Shown: piece by piece, positions 49,231 through 60,172 of the stretch
Position numbering within the stretch: position 1 is the stretch's first letter
Layout of the letters: every line of letters starts with the position of its first letter
DNA from: Cephalotus follicularis
Lineage: Eukaryota; Streptophyta; Magnoliopsida; Oxalidales; Cephalotaceae
Reading direction: 5' to 3'
Assembly: GCA_001972305.1 (NCBI GenBank)
Contig: BDDD01002232.1
Span: 1-64,000 of the forward strand
Length of the DNA: 64,000 bases
The notes under the pieces: model-generated
What the model was told of the DNA's origin: nothing
Seen by the model: only the letters and a program-made list of their open reading frames with translations
Databases searched by the model: none
Made by a program: the position numbers and the translations under genes

Positions 49231-50535
49231 CGGGATGTGTTTCTGGAGGAATTGACACCCTTAACTCTCGAGAGAGATATAGAATGTTCTAAAAGATCTT
49301 CTGCCAGGGACATCACCTATATCGAGAGCTCCTTACTGAATGGCTCCCCCTGAATCAAAGGAAGTAAAAGTGAAATTGTAGGAGTTACTCGATAAAGGTT
49401 TTAGACTGAGCGTATCCCCGTGGGGAGCACCAGTCTTATTTGATAAAAGACGGACGAATCGTTACGAATTTTCATTGATTATCGGCGGCTTAATAAGGTA
49501 ACCATCAAAAACAAATATTAGCTGCCGCATATTAATGAATTATTTGATCACCTGAAGGGATCAACGGTGTTCTCTAAACTGGATCTGAGATCCGGATATC
49601 ATCAGCTCAAGGTCAGAAATGAAAACATCCTGAAAACCGCTTTTAGGTCACGGTATGGACACTATGAATTTGTAGTTATGCCGTTTGGGGTGACCAATGC
49701 CCGTGCTGCATTGTGAGCTTGATGAACTGAGTGTTCAGTCCATATCTTGATCGCTTTATCGTAGTCTTTATTGATGATATCCTGGTGTACTCTAAAACAA
49801 TGGAGGAACATGGAGAACACATGCACTTGGCATTGTAAACTCTCAGAGATCATCGGTTACATGCCAAGTTCAGTAAATGCAATTTCTGGTTGTCAGAGGT
49901 GGTCTTTCTCAGTCGTATTATATCCAGTGCCAAATTGTCAGTAGATCCTTCAAAGATCAAAGCGGTTAAGGACTGGAAATGGCCAATGAATGTGACGGAG
50001 GTCCGAAGCTTCTTAGGCTTGGAAGGGTACTACCGTCGTTTTGTGAAAGGATTCTCATGCATAGCTACTCCTCTAACCCAATTGACGCATAAGAATGTGG
50101 CATTTGAATGGAATGAACAAAGTGAATGGAGTTTCCAAGAGCTTAAACATTGTTTGACTTTTGCGCCAATCTTGGCTTTACTAGAAAGAAGTGAAGGTTT
50201 TGTGATATACAGCGATGCATCAGGTAGTGGTCTGATACATAATGAAAAGGTGATCGCTTACGCATCTAGGAATTAAAGCCCCACAAAAGGAATTAACCAA
50301 CCCATGTTCCTGTGTTGGCAACAGTAGTGTTTGCTCTGGGAAAATGGAGGCACTACCTATGTGGTACAAAATTCGAGGTGTATACTAATCACAAAGACTT
50401 GGAATACCTGTTTTCACAGAAAGACTTGGACATGAGACAGAGAAGATGGATGGAATTGCTCATGATTATGATTGTGAAATTCAGGACCATCCAGGCAAAG
50501 CTAATGTTGTGGCAGATGCGTTAAGTCGCTAGTTA
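49231..50535 (+). pseudogene. Gypsy J reverse transcriptase and RNase H
   Basis: Recognisable pieces in order: a linker and RT start with MAPPESKEVKVK (49342 on); GYHQL-like residues near 49596; the [12 protein letters not shown] motif near 49680; the catalytic FIDDILVYS near 49768; then [20 protein letters not shown] and [20 protein letters not shown] (49890-50276). RNase H follows, with [11 protein letters not shown], then [20 protein letters not shown] (50312-50524). Several stops and frame changes separate the pieces, so it is not functional. It primes from Met tRNA in the parent element. Confidence 0.88.
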
Positions 50536-50639
50536 GCGTAGCTCACGTTTTCCCGCATGTAGGTATGTCCAATGTTCTAGCAGAGAATGTAGGAAACATG
50601 AGCATGAACGGAGTGTTGCTTAAGGTGGCGTTCTGTGAC

Positions 50640-51800
50640 TGATCAAGATGGATGGAGATTCAGATTCTTGATTCATGGTGACGGATTGATAAGATCCCGA
50701 GGCAGAGTGTGTATCCATTACAATGAATGGCTGAAGGATGAGCTGTGGTCACAAGCCTATAGCCCCAGTTTCTCAATATGTCCGACGATTAGCAAGATGT
50801 ACTGGGATCTGAAGCTTAATATGGTAAAATGATATGAAGGAAGAGCAGGCATCGTTACCACGGGCTTGCCTTACCATTCAACTTACGGGATCGATACCTA
50901 CTATGAAAGGTAGAGTATATACGATGAATCATAGTAGCACAACGGGAAGCATCCTGGATTGCCAAGAACAATGGCTAAACCGAATGCTATACGAATAATT
51001 ACTGATCGCTTCGCTAAATGTGCTCTTCTCCTTGCGATCAAAACCACTTACTCCCTTGAACGAATAACGGCTTTGTATATTGTAGAGATTGTTAGGCTCC
51101 ACTGAGTGCTGATCAATATAGTGTCTGACAGGGACCTTCGTTATTTCATCCCGATTCTGGAAAAATTACCAGCAGCTCTTGGTACCCGACAGTGGTCCAA
51201 CGCTATTTCCCATCCCCAGGCTGATGATCAGTCTAAAAGAACCCCATTTTGTTAGTTCAAAGTGGGTGAACAGAGTATTTTGGGAACAGAATTGATACAA
51301 GAAACGATGGAGAGGGTTAAAATGATCAAAGAAAGACAGTTAAATAGTACAAAAAGACAGAAAAGTGATGCGGATCACCACAGAAGAGGACTGGAAATTA
51401 CAGTGGGAGACCTTATTTCTCTTAAGATCTCACCTTTTTAAAGGTATTATGAGGTTCGACAAAGAAGGAAAGCTATCTCCTTGCTTCATAGGACCTTTTA
51501 GGATCCATGAAAGTGTAGGTATGGCAGCCAATTGACTTGCCTTGCCTTCCAGTTTATTGAACGTGCAGAATGTCTTCCACATTTATTGTTAAGGAAGAAC
51601 CAGCTCAACCCTTCTCATGTGCTTTAATGGAAATCGTTACAGTTAGAGCTGGACATGAGCTAGATTGAGACTCCTGTCCGAATCCTTGATTGAAAGGCGA
51701 AACAGTTAAGGAACAAAAGTGTTCTATTGGTAAAGGTATTATAGTAATGTTAGCTACATGGGAAAGGGATGATGATATGGAAGTGACATATCCTCACCGT
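50640..51800 (+). pseudogene. Gypsy J integrase and chromodomain remnant
   Basis: Starts with the zinc-binding region (DGLIRSRGRVCIHYNEWLKD, 50690-50750). A core fragment around 51085-51240 reads IVSDRDLRYFIPIL and ISHPQADDQSKR. A C-terminal GPF-like segment lies near 51490, and a chromodomain remnant near 51665-51795 (ETPVRILD, then ATWERDDDMEVTYPHR). It is heavily broken by stops and indels. Confidence 0.82.
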
Positions 51801-51838
51801 TCTGACCCTAGAATCTCGGGACGAGATTCCTTTCGGGC

Positions 51839-54640
51839 ATTTTATAATATAAAAGAATGGCTATTGGACTGGGCCGAATTCATATAAAGGAAAAATTGGG
51901 TTTAAAATGTATTGTTATTTGGGCTGGAATTGGATTAGTAGCATTTTGAGCCTTAAATGGGCCCTATGGTATTGGGCTGAATTATGATAAAATATAAGAA
52001 AATGAGTATTGGGCCGACCTCACTAATACTCAGCCCACATTGTGAATGAAATGATAGTCGGCGTCCAGTGTGTTCTAGAGTATTCCTTTGTTGAATATAA
52101 AATAGAGGTTGTGGGTGTGGGGGATGGCTGCTGCTTTTATGCAAAGGAAGAGACAAAAGAGATGGCATCCTCTAGAGACTCTTGTCTCCCTTTTCCACTT
52201 TCATTTAATCGCTCCCTCACTTCCAACCTTGAAAGAGATGTGGAAAGAAGGACCATGAGGATGAAAAGAGAAATAGTGAAGGAGGCAAGGAAGTGGCTGT
52301 GCGTGACTGGCAGAGCAAAGGAAGACATAATCAGACTCCAGTGGATTCGAGGTAGGATCTACTCCTACTCAGTTCTTTTTCTTCTACTATGTATTGTTAT
52401 AAATATTTGTTAATGATGAATGCTTAGGCTAGAATTAGACAGAGGATACAAGGCAAAACTTACTTTGATGGATTTAATGATCCTTTGCAAATGATGGGTG
52501 TTATATTTAGTGAATATTTAGCCTTAAAGCAAAGATGACGTCCTCTGGTACATCACATACACCACCGTCACGCATCTTAGCACACTGGAGCACGTACTCG
52601 AAATGTAGCATGTATACGTTCCAATCTCCCCAACGCGTGCGTCCTGTGCATGCCTCCTAAGCTTCCCAACGTATGCGTCCGAGGAACCCATTGTGCCGAG
52701 GAACCCTGGCGCCATTGTGCCGGGGACGCCAGTGTCGTGCATCTTTCTGTCTGAGTACACGCAGCCGAGGTGCCATCCACCCTTTCATGTCATGCAACGA
52801 TGTCGTGTTCTCCTCTGCATGCTTCCCGAGCATGCCATGACGCCGAAGCACTCTCCTCTGCCATGCGCCGTACATACAACACACACTAAGCTCTCCTCTG
52901 CCATATGGCACCGTACATGTGAACTCACCTTCCTCTGCCATGAGCGTCCTCCTCTACCATGGGCCGAGCATGCATTCAAACCATGCATCGTCCTCTGCCC
53001 ATGAGCCAAGCCCTCCTTTCTCATTTCCGCCATGCACTGTGAAGTGCCGACCTCTCCTCTGCCATGTGCGCCATGCAATACCGAGCTCTCCTCTACCATG
53101 TCTGCCATACACTACCGAGCGTTCCTCTACCATGCATGAGGCGAGTATGAATCCAATGCATGCTTCATACTCTACTATGCACCCATAACCTGTGCCTTGA
53201 GATCCTCATTTCCATATACCCGAGGAGCCATGGTGCAGAATACCAGCTGCTGAGTTCCCGCAGAGCCAAGCACGGGGTGCCGAGGTACCGAGCACCCATC
53301 GTCGAGCTCCCCACTGTCCAATGCATGTGTTCTATGCATGCCATGGCACAGGGGATACAAGTGCTGAGATCTCCACTGCCCACAACTGAGACGCCGAGAT
53401 GACGTCTATGCATGCATGCGTCCAGAGCATGCATACGTCCTGGTGTACTGAGAAGGCCCCAGGGCACGCATTCGAACAATGCCTCTTTCACCTGTGCCAC
53501 GCACTCTTATTGCAAGCGTCCCATGCATGTGGCATGCGCTTAACAACACCCCAAGTGCATCCATGCATGCCTTATGAAGTGGCTAAGTGTCTTAGAGTGC
53601 ATTTTGATGGCTATAGTGAAAGGATTATATTAATGGAAAAGGATAAATGGAGTGTAATGTAGTATAGTGCATTAAAGGTAGACCCACAGTGAATAGTAAT
53701 ATAGTGTTACTGTAATGATAATGTACTGTTAATGTAGTGTTATTGTACTATAGAGTTAATGTATTGTACTGTACAAGATCACCAACTGAGATGAGCCTAC
53801 GGTATCATCGACCGAGATGAGCCAGTAAGGCTATATTTGAGGTGAGCCTGGAGTATCACCGAGATAGCCCAATGGATCACCAACCGAGATGAGCCACACT
53901 GACTGAATGTTACTGTTACTATTACTATTACGGTATAATGAAATAATGAATGTTATGTTCCTCTCATCTGCCTTTAATGCCTAGAGCACGTATATTGCAC
54001 TTCCTAAAAGCCGAGGAACCCAAGGAACCGGTCTGCCTAAAATGAACTGTCTATTCCTGTCCTGACTCCTCTACCTTAACGTCTAGAGTGCATTATCGCT
54101 CATCCTTTAGTAGGGGATGCCGAGGAAGGATTTATAGTGACTATGAATGATTGTTAGTGACTGTAAATGGACTGTTACTGAATGCACTGTATTGTACTGT
54201 TATCGATTATTATTGACTATACTGTTATTATTGCATCTCTCATTTGCATTACCTATGCTTGCTACATCTGCATCACTTCATACGTGGTAGTCCCTACACA
54301 ACCACTGGTTGCTGACCCATTGCATTGTTATGTAATGGGTCAGGTACAGGTACTGCTCCGCCACGAGCCAAAGATTGGACAGCTCAAGTAAGTCTCCTCC
54401 ACTGCAGATGGACGACCAGCTTATATTTATATCTTCTGAAATTTGATATGACCTACCGACTTGTGGCAGAGCCCTTATGAACTGTATTGTATAACATTGG
54501 GTATATCCACACAAGTGATATTTTATTGGAATTATTCCGTAAGCATTATTATATCATTAAAGGTTTTAAATTTCTTTTGAATATTGGTAAATGTATGGTA
54601 CTGTTGTCGCGTGTCAAACCTTGAGGTTTGGGGTGTTACA
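51839..54640 (+). mobile_element. 3' LTR of element J, missing its first 13 bases
   Basis: Colinear with 45188-48046 and ending GGGGTGTTACA. The TGTAACACCCAAA start seen in the 5' LTR is absent. The LTR follows directly on GAGATTCCTTTCGGGC, with no polypurine tract. The small deletion therefore removed the polypurine tract and LTR start, most likely after integration, since integration needs the intact end. Confidence 0.88.
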
Positions 54641-54645
54641 TGACT

Positions 54646-54985
54646 CCTTTAGTGGGTGACAATTTGAGGAAAACATGGTCACCAACACTGAACTCCAAGC
54701 CTCTATGATGGACATTTGCATGGCTTTTCTGTCTACTGTGTACCACAAACAATTGATCTTTAATCAATTTAACTTTCTCTGAGGTAATCTGTACTATCTC
54801 TGGTCCCAGAATGCTCGTCTCACCGACGTGATCCCAACAAACTAGCGATCGACACTTCCTACCATATAGGGCCTCATAAGGAGCCATTTGTATGTTCTCG
54901 TGATAACTATTGTTATACGAGAAGTCAATCAAATGCAAGTAGTCATCCCAATTACCTTCAAAGTCAAGAACGCATGCTCGAAGCA
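54646..54985 (-). pseudogene. Gypsy H integrase, segment between J and CACTA
   Basis: The minus-strand frame reads LRACVLDFEGNWDDYLHLID, NNSYHENIQMAPYEALYGRK, and VGDHVFLKLSPTKGV at the left end, where it joins 45169. These are conserved parts of the Gypsy integrase after the catalytic core. The upstream side stops exactly at the CACTA terminus at 54986, so the rest of H pol and its 5' LTR lie beyond the CACTA element, outside the window. Confidence 0.9.
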
Positions 54986-55059
54986 CACTACTAGAAAAAG
55001 GACATTTCCCGACCGCCAAAATGGTTGCGAAAACCTTAAAAGCTGTCGGCAAAAGGTTT

Positions 55060-55615
55060 CCCCGACCGCAACGCCGATCGCAATGATGGCCGCTTATAAG
55101 TGGGTCACCGATTATAGCCCGACCGTTTTCTCGACCACCTTTATCATTTACCGACCGTTAAAACGGTCGGTGAGAGAAGCGGTTGTTGTGGATCAGTGTT
55201 AGAAAATTAATTTATGAGTGTTTTGCCGACCGCCCTAGTGGTCCGGAATGTTATAAGCGGTCGGGAATTAACCATAATTTGTGAAAGTAAATTAATTTGA
55301 TGAGGTTTTCCCAACCGCCCAGGGCGGTCGGGTAATCATGAATCGGTCGGAAATTAGCAATAATTTTTGAAATTAAATTAATTTTATAAGGGTTTCCTGA
55401 CCGCCCTTAGCGGTCTGGAAATCAATCAGTGGTCGGCAATTAACAATAATTTTTGAAATTAAATTAATTTGATAACATTTTTTCGACCGCCCTGGGTAGT
55501 CAGGAAATCACTAAGCGGTCGGCAATTAACAATAATTTTTGAAATCGCATTAATTTGATAAGGGTTTTCCCGACCGCCCTGAGCGGTCGGGAAATCTTTA
55601 AGCGGTCGGTAAATT
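55060..55615 (+). repeat. CACTA subterminal repeats, 86-bp units
   Basis: From about 55230 four to five units of about 86 bases, each with CCCGACCGCCC, then GCGGTCGGG, then GCGGTCGGCAATTAAC. The unit thus contains inverted copies of the GCGGTCGG core. Looser inverted copies occupy 55010-55200. In En/Spm-type elements such subterminal motifs bind the TNPA-like protein during transposition. Confidence 0.85.
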
Positions 55616-56026
55616 AGATTGCGAAATAAGGTTTATGAGAATTATATAAATTTTTCTACCATGGTTGTTGTTACCAATCACATTTGGTCTATTATAAGTT
55701 AGATCATTTGGTGGACAAGCAACCACTACGATGATTTGCAATTAACATTTTCTTTGATTCCTATGTGCTGATCCAAAGATTGCAAGTACGTGAGCAACAG
55801 TATAAAAGAATAATTGCCAATTCTTTAGAAAAAAAATTGATAAGAGTGAGTCTTTTCAACAAGCTTATACAACTTGTTATACAATTTTTTGATATAATTA
55901 TAAGAAATATGATCCAATCAAAATTTACATCCTAAAATCTTCAATATGTCAACAGATTTATAGCAATTTGTGTACAATTAGGCTGCAATATATACATGAC
56001 ACTTTGCAATCTAGACAGTAATTAAC
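55616..56026. other. AT-rich CACTA internal DNA
   Basis: About 400 bases between the subterminal repeats and the first captured exon. No repeat or coding sequence is recognised. It may be the intron or 3' flank carried with the last exon. Confidence 0.5.
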
Positions 56027-56138
56027 CTCCTTTTGTTCAGGTCTCTTATCCAACTCTTTGAGCTCCATATCCAATGTTTGTTGAAGAGAAGAATGTTCTA
56101 GCTCCCTTTTCTCATCTTCAATATCATCTGCATGTAAA
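56027..56138 (-). pseudogene. Captured exon, kinesin (KIN-4-like) coiled-coil fragment
   Basis: The minus-strand exon begins after TTTTTTCAG at 56139 and ends before a GT at 56026. The frame reads LHADDIEDEKRELEHSSLQQ, then LDMELKELDKRPEQKE. The charged heptad pattern and the wording resemble the stalk of plant kinesin-4 proteins, as I remember them; the assignment is moderate. Its phase does not match the preceding MIP2-like exon (that exon leaves one base, this one needs two), so a spliced product would lose this frame. Confidence 0.45.
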
Positions 56139-56641
56139 CTGAAAAAATTAAACATGCATACATTTACATATCTAGCTCGGAAAACACAAAAAGATTCCAA
56201 GATCTTTAGCAAACATCACAATGTTGGACAATGAAACAATCACAATAGTAGATCTATCATTATTGAATACTAATATAGAAACTTAATGCGCATGCAAATA
56301 AAAGATGTGGGTGTTGGTTTCACAATTTTACTGATCTAAATAACACATTTTACTTAATACTAATATAGAAACTTAATGCGCATTAGGATTGTTTTGTTCA
56401 AAATATAACTTTCTAAAAAAATCTTTTTTTTTTTTTGGGAGTCCAAATTTGGTCTTTTGTGCAATTTTTTCTTTAATTTCCAATTTGAATATACCATCAT
56501 AGTCAACTCAATCGCAAAATCATATAACGTGTGCCAACTTTTCTAGATCCAAAGGATATCACATTAATAAGATAGAAGTAAGTGTATTTTTAAAGTTTTC
56601 AATCAAAAGGTCACGAGTAAACAAATAGAACGAAACCATAC

Positions 56642-57160
56642 CAGAATTTCGACTAGTGTTTAGTGAGACAGCACTACCAAAAACTACAAGCAAAGAACAT
56701 TCTGGATAATAGTCAAAGCAGAAAACAATATGTGGGAACAATGTGTTCACAGCTAAGCTGGCACTGGACGTACTTGTCAAGATAGAGGCACTTGGATCTT
56801 GACTGATTTCAACATGATGCAGCAACCCATTTGACATCAAGACAGTGAAGCTACACATGAAGACAGAGTAACTAAATTAAAAAATTTCTGTAATAAACCA
56901 AGGACACAAGCATTCAAGCAATTTGAGATACAAAAAGGAGGGGGGAAAACGTACTTACAAGTAAGATCTTTGTGCATCAATATCATCCTGCATAATCAGG
57001 CCTATCACTGATGCAGAACCTTTAAAATGCTTCTTCGTTATTCTTGTTATCTCTTCACTGTTTGTTTTGATAAAATATATTCTGTCAGTGTCATCGACAA
57101 CTCCAAGAACATCATGTGGTTCGGACCAAGCTCCACAGGTAAATGCACCAAGGTTGTCAC
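56642..57160 (-). pseudogene. Captured exons resembling MIP2/NBAS N-terminal propeller
   Basis: Two minus-strand exons, 57160-56959 and 56850-56642, with AG before and GT after each. They read DVLGVVDDTDRIYFIKTNSE then VIGLIMQDDIDAQRSY, and FTVLMSNGLLHHVEISQDPS then FDYYPECSLLVVFGSAV. This resembles the N-terminal beta-propeller of plant MAG2-interacting protein 2 (Sec39/NBAS family, ER-Golgi tethering). Only about 137 residues of a very large protein are present. Both exons are open. The first accepts the phase left by the kinase exon at 57770, giving GYGDNLGAF at the join. Confidence 0.55.
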
Positions 57161-57769
57161 CTGAATCATGGAACACAAATTAAAAACCTATTTTAAGTTA
57201 AAGAAAAAAAAAAGCAGATGGAAACTCACATAACCAGCAGAGATGACATTAAGAAATCAGCAAAACAATTTACAGTGCTAAATTTGTGAAAATAAGAGTC
57301 AGAGTGACTCAAACTTTCACAATATGGATATCAATTATGCTAGTTTAATATTCAAGCTGTCCTGATACTTCAATGATGGGCAGAGTTCTATAGCTAATGG
57401 ACCAAATACAAAACTTCACTAGTGTAACATTGCAAGGTGGCAGACGAGGATGGTAGTCAAAGTCCATGGAGCAACATTTTCAGTCGAGACAGACAATATA
57501 GTATAAAGTACAGACAATGTATAGCACGATACTGAAAGCCAATGAGTGGTATATTATCATCTGACTGATTACAATAAATAACCATAGAGTGTATCCAGGA
57601 AAAAAATGAATACATTAACGTTTCTATATACACGAGTAGATCTATCATTACATACACAAAAGAAAATGACTACTGCTTACAAACTAGTTAAACTGTCAAG
57701 AAGGAATTTTCAACTACTTTAATATCAAAAGCCGTATAGTTATTTATTATCAGCAATCACTCAGCTTAC

Positions 57770-59087
57770 CATATCCCTCCATAGAGATGATTTGGAGATC
57801 TCCCCCAAAATACCAAGCATACAAGCGACTTATAGGAATCCCATATCTATATCCAGCCATTGTTACTGCCTCAGATGTTCCAAGATCCGTGTGCTCATCA
57901 AGTGGGTTTTGCGCAGTGCTATAAAGATACGTTAAAATGTTGGGAAGACCACTTCTTGGGATGCCTCCCCCCTCATCCGAGACCTACAAAGCCAGTAAGA
58001 GCAACATACCAATTATCACATTCATTAAACAAAGCAATGCGACGAAGATGCTTGATAATAGCATGCCAAAATTCTCTGACAAAAAGATCAGAAAAAGGGA
58101 AAAGAAAAAAAAATTGATATTCATGGCTGTTTTTTTTTCTTGTTCTTTAAAAAAATTGTTACCTTTATGGTAACATCCTCTATTCCATCAGCAACTATAA
58201 TTCGAACAAGAGGTGCAACTTTATCAGAGTCCATATAATGCTCTTGCATAGCTCGCAAGGAATTCCTAACCAGCTCAAATACCATAAGTTGCAAGTGTGC
58301 CGGTACATACCTGATATACCAACAAACACATTATACATGGAACAGAAGAGAGAACAAATGCTCTTCAACTCATTTAATCATCAGTCACAATCACTAGGAC
58401 TACGGAAAGTCAATCAACGCAATCAAGGGGTAGAAATAAGAAAGAACAATTCAAGAAGGTAATGGGAAACAAAACAAAAATTCCATGGAATTAAGGAGTA
58501 TATCAACTTACGGGATCGTAAAAGTGGGATCACCGTAGATATTAACATCAGGCGAACTGCCATACTCTCGTAAACACATTTCACGGGCATCCTCACTCGC
58601 ATTGCGTGCTACCTCCACTGGAGACATTTTTGTATGTATACAACCCACACAATGAGGTGGATTGGGATTGTGCAACTCCACATGCTGCCCTGAGTTTCAC
58701 TCAAATTCAAAGCATAAAACCAGAATGTTAGACAACAAAATCCGCAATGGAAACAATGTCACAGAAACACTAAACAAATTTAGTATCAATTTAAGGGCTA
58801 TATAAAGGAAGAGGGAAATGATCCTAACCAATAAGCATTCGACTTCCGAGCCTGGACATGTAAAGCCGATCCAAAAACTGATGGATCTCATCAAGTTTCT
58901 CGCAAACTATCTTTAAATCCATGCCTTTCTTTAACCGTTGAACTCCCAAAGCCATCATGGGAACCACATTGTTGTGCCTTACCTTTATTGCCTTGATCAT
59001 TTGAGTAAACTCCTTCTCATCATTTGTGTCCTTGACTTTAGGAAATGATCTCATGTCACAGAAAGAATCCAGATACCAATATGGCAC
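57770..59087 (-). pseudogene. Captured pyruvate dehydrogenase kinase exons
   Basis: Four minus-strand exons with GT-AG borders and matching phases: 59087-58829, 58689-58512, 58310-58163 and 57983-57770. They cover the kinase from YWYLDSFCDMRSFP through IKAIKVRHNNVVPMMALGV, HTKMSPVEVARNASEDARE, the N box FELVRNSLRAM, and the ATP-site VSDEGGGIPRSGL to LQIISMEGYG. The family phosphorylates and inactivates mitochondrial pyruvate dehydrogenase E1-alpha. Missing are the first exon (start, about 95 residues) and the last exon (DAYLHLSRL end). The G2 box reads GYRYG instead of GYGYG, and CVGC stands where related proteins have TVGY, which points to relaxed selection. No stops or frameshifts. Confidence 0.85.
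57984..58162 (-). other. Intron in captured kinase fragment
   Basis: AT- and A-rich intron with GT at its 5' end (58162-58161) and AG at 57985-57984. Retained introns show capture at the DNA level rather than through mRNA. Confidence 0.7.
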
Positions 59088-59448
59088 CTAATAATAAGAT
59101 GTTAACAGAAAGTGAGTGTGTGTGACCAAAAAAAAAAACTGCAGATCTTCAATCTTCACTTCATCACCCAACAACCTATCTATAGAAGTAATGTATACTG
59201 AAAAAAAAAACATATTCATGAAGTGGTTCCTGATTCCCTCACAACAATCTGGATTATGATTGATGAGAAAAAAAGTGATATCAACCTTCTATAACAATAG
59301 TGGGTAGCAATGGTAAGCTTAACCGAGCAGGTTAAAACACCCATTCCTAGGCAGATGGAGAGGAGTCAAAGGTGTTTGCTCTACACTCTTTAATACAACA
59401 AAAGATAGCCTTTGACAAATTTGATTTTGTATTAATATTTAATATAAG

Positions 59449-59489
<41 letters not shown>
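59449..59489. repeat. (TA)n microsatellite
   Basis: About 20 TA dinucleotides in the intron between the unidentified exon and the kinase exons. Confidence 0.9.
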
Positions 59490-59491
<2 letters not shown>

Positions 59492-59520
59492 TAAACAACT
59501 AACATATGAGAATGAGTTAC

Positions 59521-60172
59521 CTTCGGTGGCTTGAACAGAAGTGGACACTGGACACAGTTACACACCAGCTGCCCAGCAACAAAACCCCTCAATCATGCAA
59601 ATAAACCAATATCTATAAGCTAGATTTGCCAACTGTTTTCTCAGTATTATCTTCAAGTAGTCTCACCATGTGTTTTATTATGGTGTTATCTATATACTAA
59701 TAACTAATACCTAACATTTTGTCAACATATGCTGCATATATATCATCCTCAAGAATAACAAAATTGATCTAAGAATGGGTTCATGCCCATATCATTTACT
59801 AAATTTGGACGTGGAAGTGAATAAGATGATAAATAACAAACCAGCACTGCAGGAAGAAAGAGGGTCCTTCTGCGAGTCCTTCAACTCCTTGCTGATTCAT
59901 TTGGAAGCCATCACATAACCTAAATATTTCAAAAACTTGTATCAGAAAACTCATATGGCCAAAATCATTAATATTGATTCAAAATAAAATCTTTCAAAAC
60001 CCCACAACACAAAAAGGCACCTCATAGAAGCACCCCGAGTTTATGTCATTCGAGAAACCAGGAAAAAAGAAGAAGAAATGTATATATGTGTGGTTATAGT
60101 GATCGATGTACGGTACCATTTTTCAAAGGCACTTCCATGGGGAGCACGTTGGATTGCATGGAAAAACCCAAC
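59521..60172 (-). pseudogene. Unidentified captured exons upstream of the kinase part
   Basis: Three possible minus-strand exons. 60172-60117 reads VGFFHAIQRAPHGSAFEKW. 59919-59842 continues it in phase with LCDGFQMNQQGVEGLAEGPS then FFLQC. A third, about 59568-59521, reads LVCNCVQCPLLFKPPK and ends in a donor GT in phase with the kinase exon at 59087. The first two join in frame; the third does not follow the second in frame by the acceptor I can see. I do not recognise the source gene or genes. Conserved-looking composition and proper splice borders support real exons. Confidence 0.45.

Larger units (their letters stand above)
45175..54640 (+). mobile_element. Gypsy element J, complete but internally deleted
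   Basis: 9,466 bp flanked by the exact duplication TGACT (45170-45174 and 54641-54645), inserted in the integrase of H. It has a 5' LTR of 2,872 bp, a primer-binding site, an internal region of only about 3.8 kb, and a 3' LTR of about 2.8 kb. No gag can be recognised; RT/RNase H and integrase remain with many stops. The 3' LTR lacks its first 13 bases and the polypurine tract. It is inactive and probably gutted after insertion. Confidence 0.93.

Noticed and set aside
55200..55615. CRISPR-like array
   Set aside because: The units are continuous 86-bp tandem repeats without unique spacers, next to a CACTA end, in a plant genome.
57770..59087. A working host pyruvate dehydrogenase kinase gene
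   Set aside because: First and last exons are missing, neighbouring exons come from other genes, a G2-box glycine is changed, and the segment lies inside a CACTA element within a retrotransposon.
59347..59592. Membrane protein from the 81-residue minus frame
   Set aside because: The YIYIYI stretch is the TA microsatellite read through; only the first part, before the GT donor at 59520, looks like an exon.
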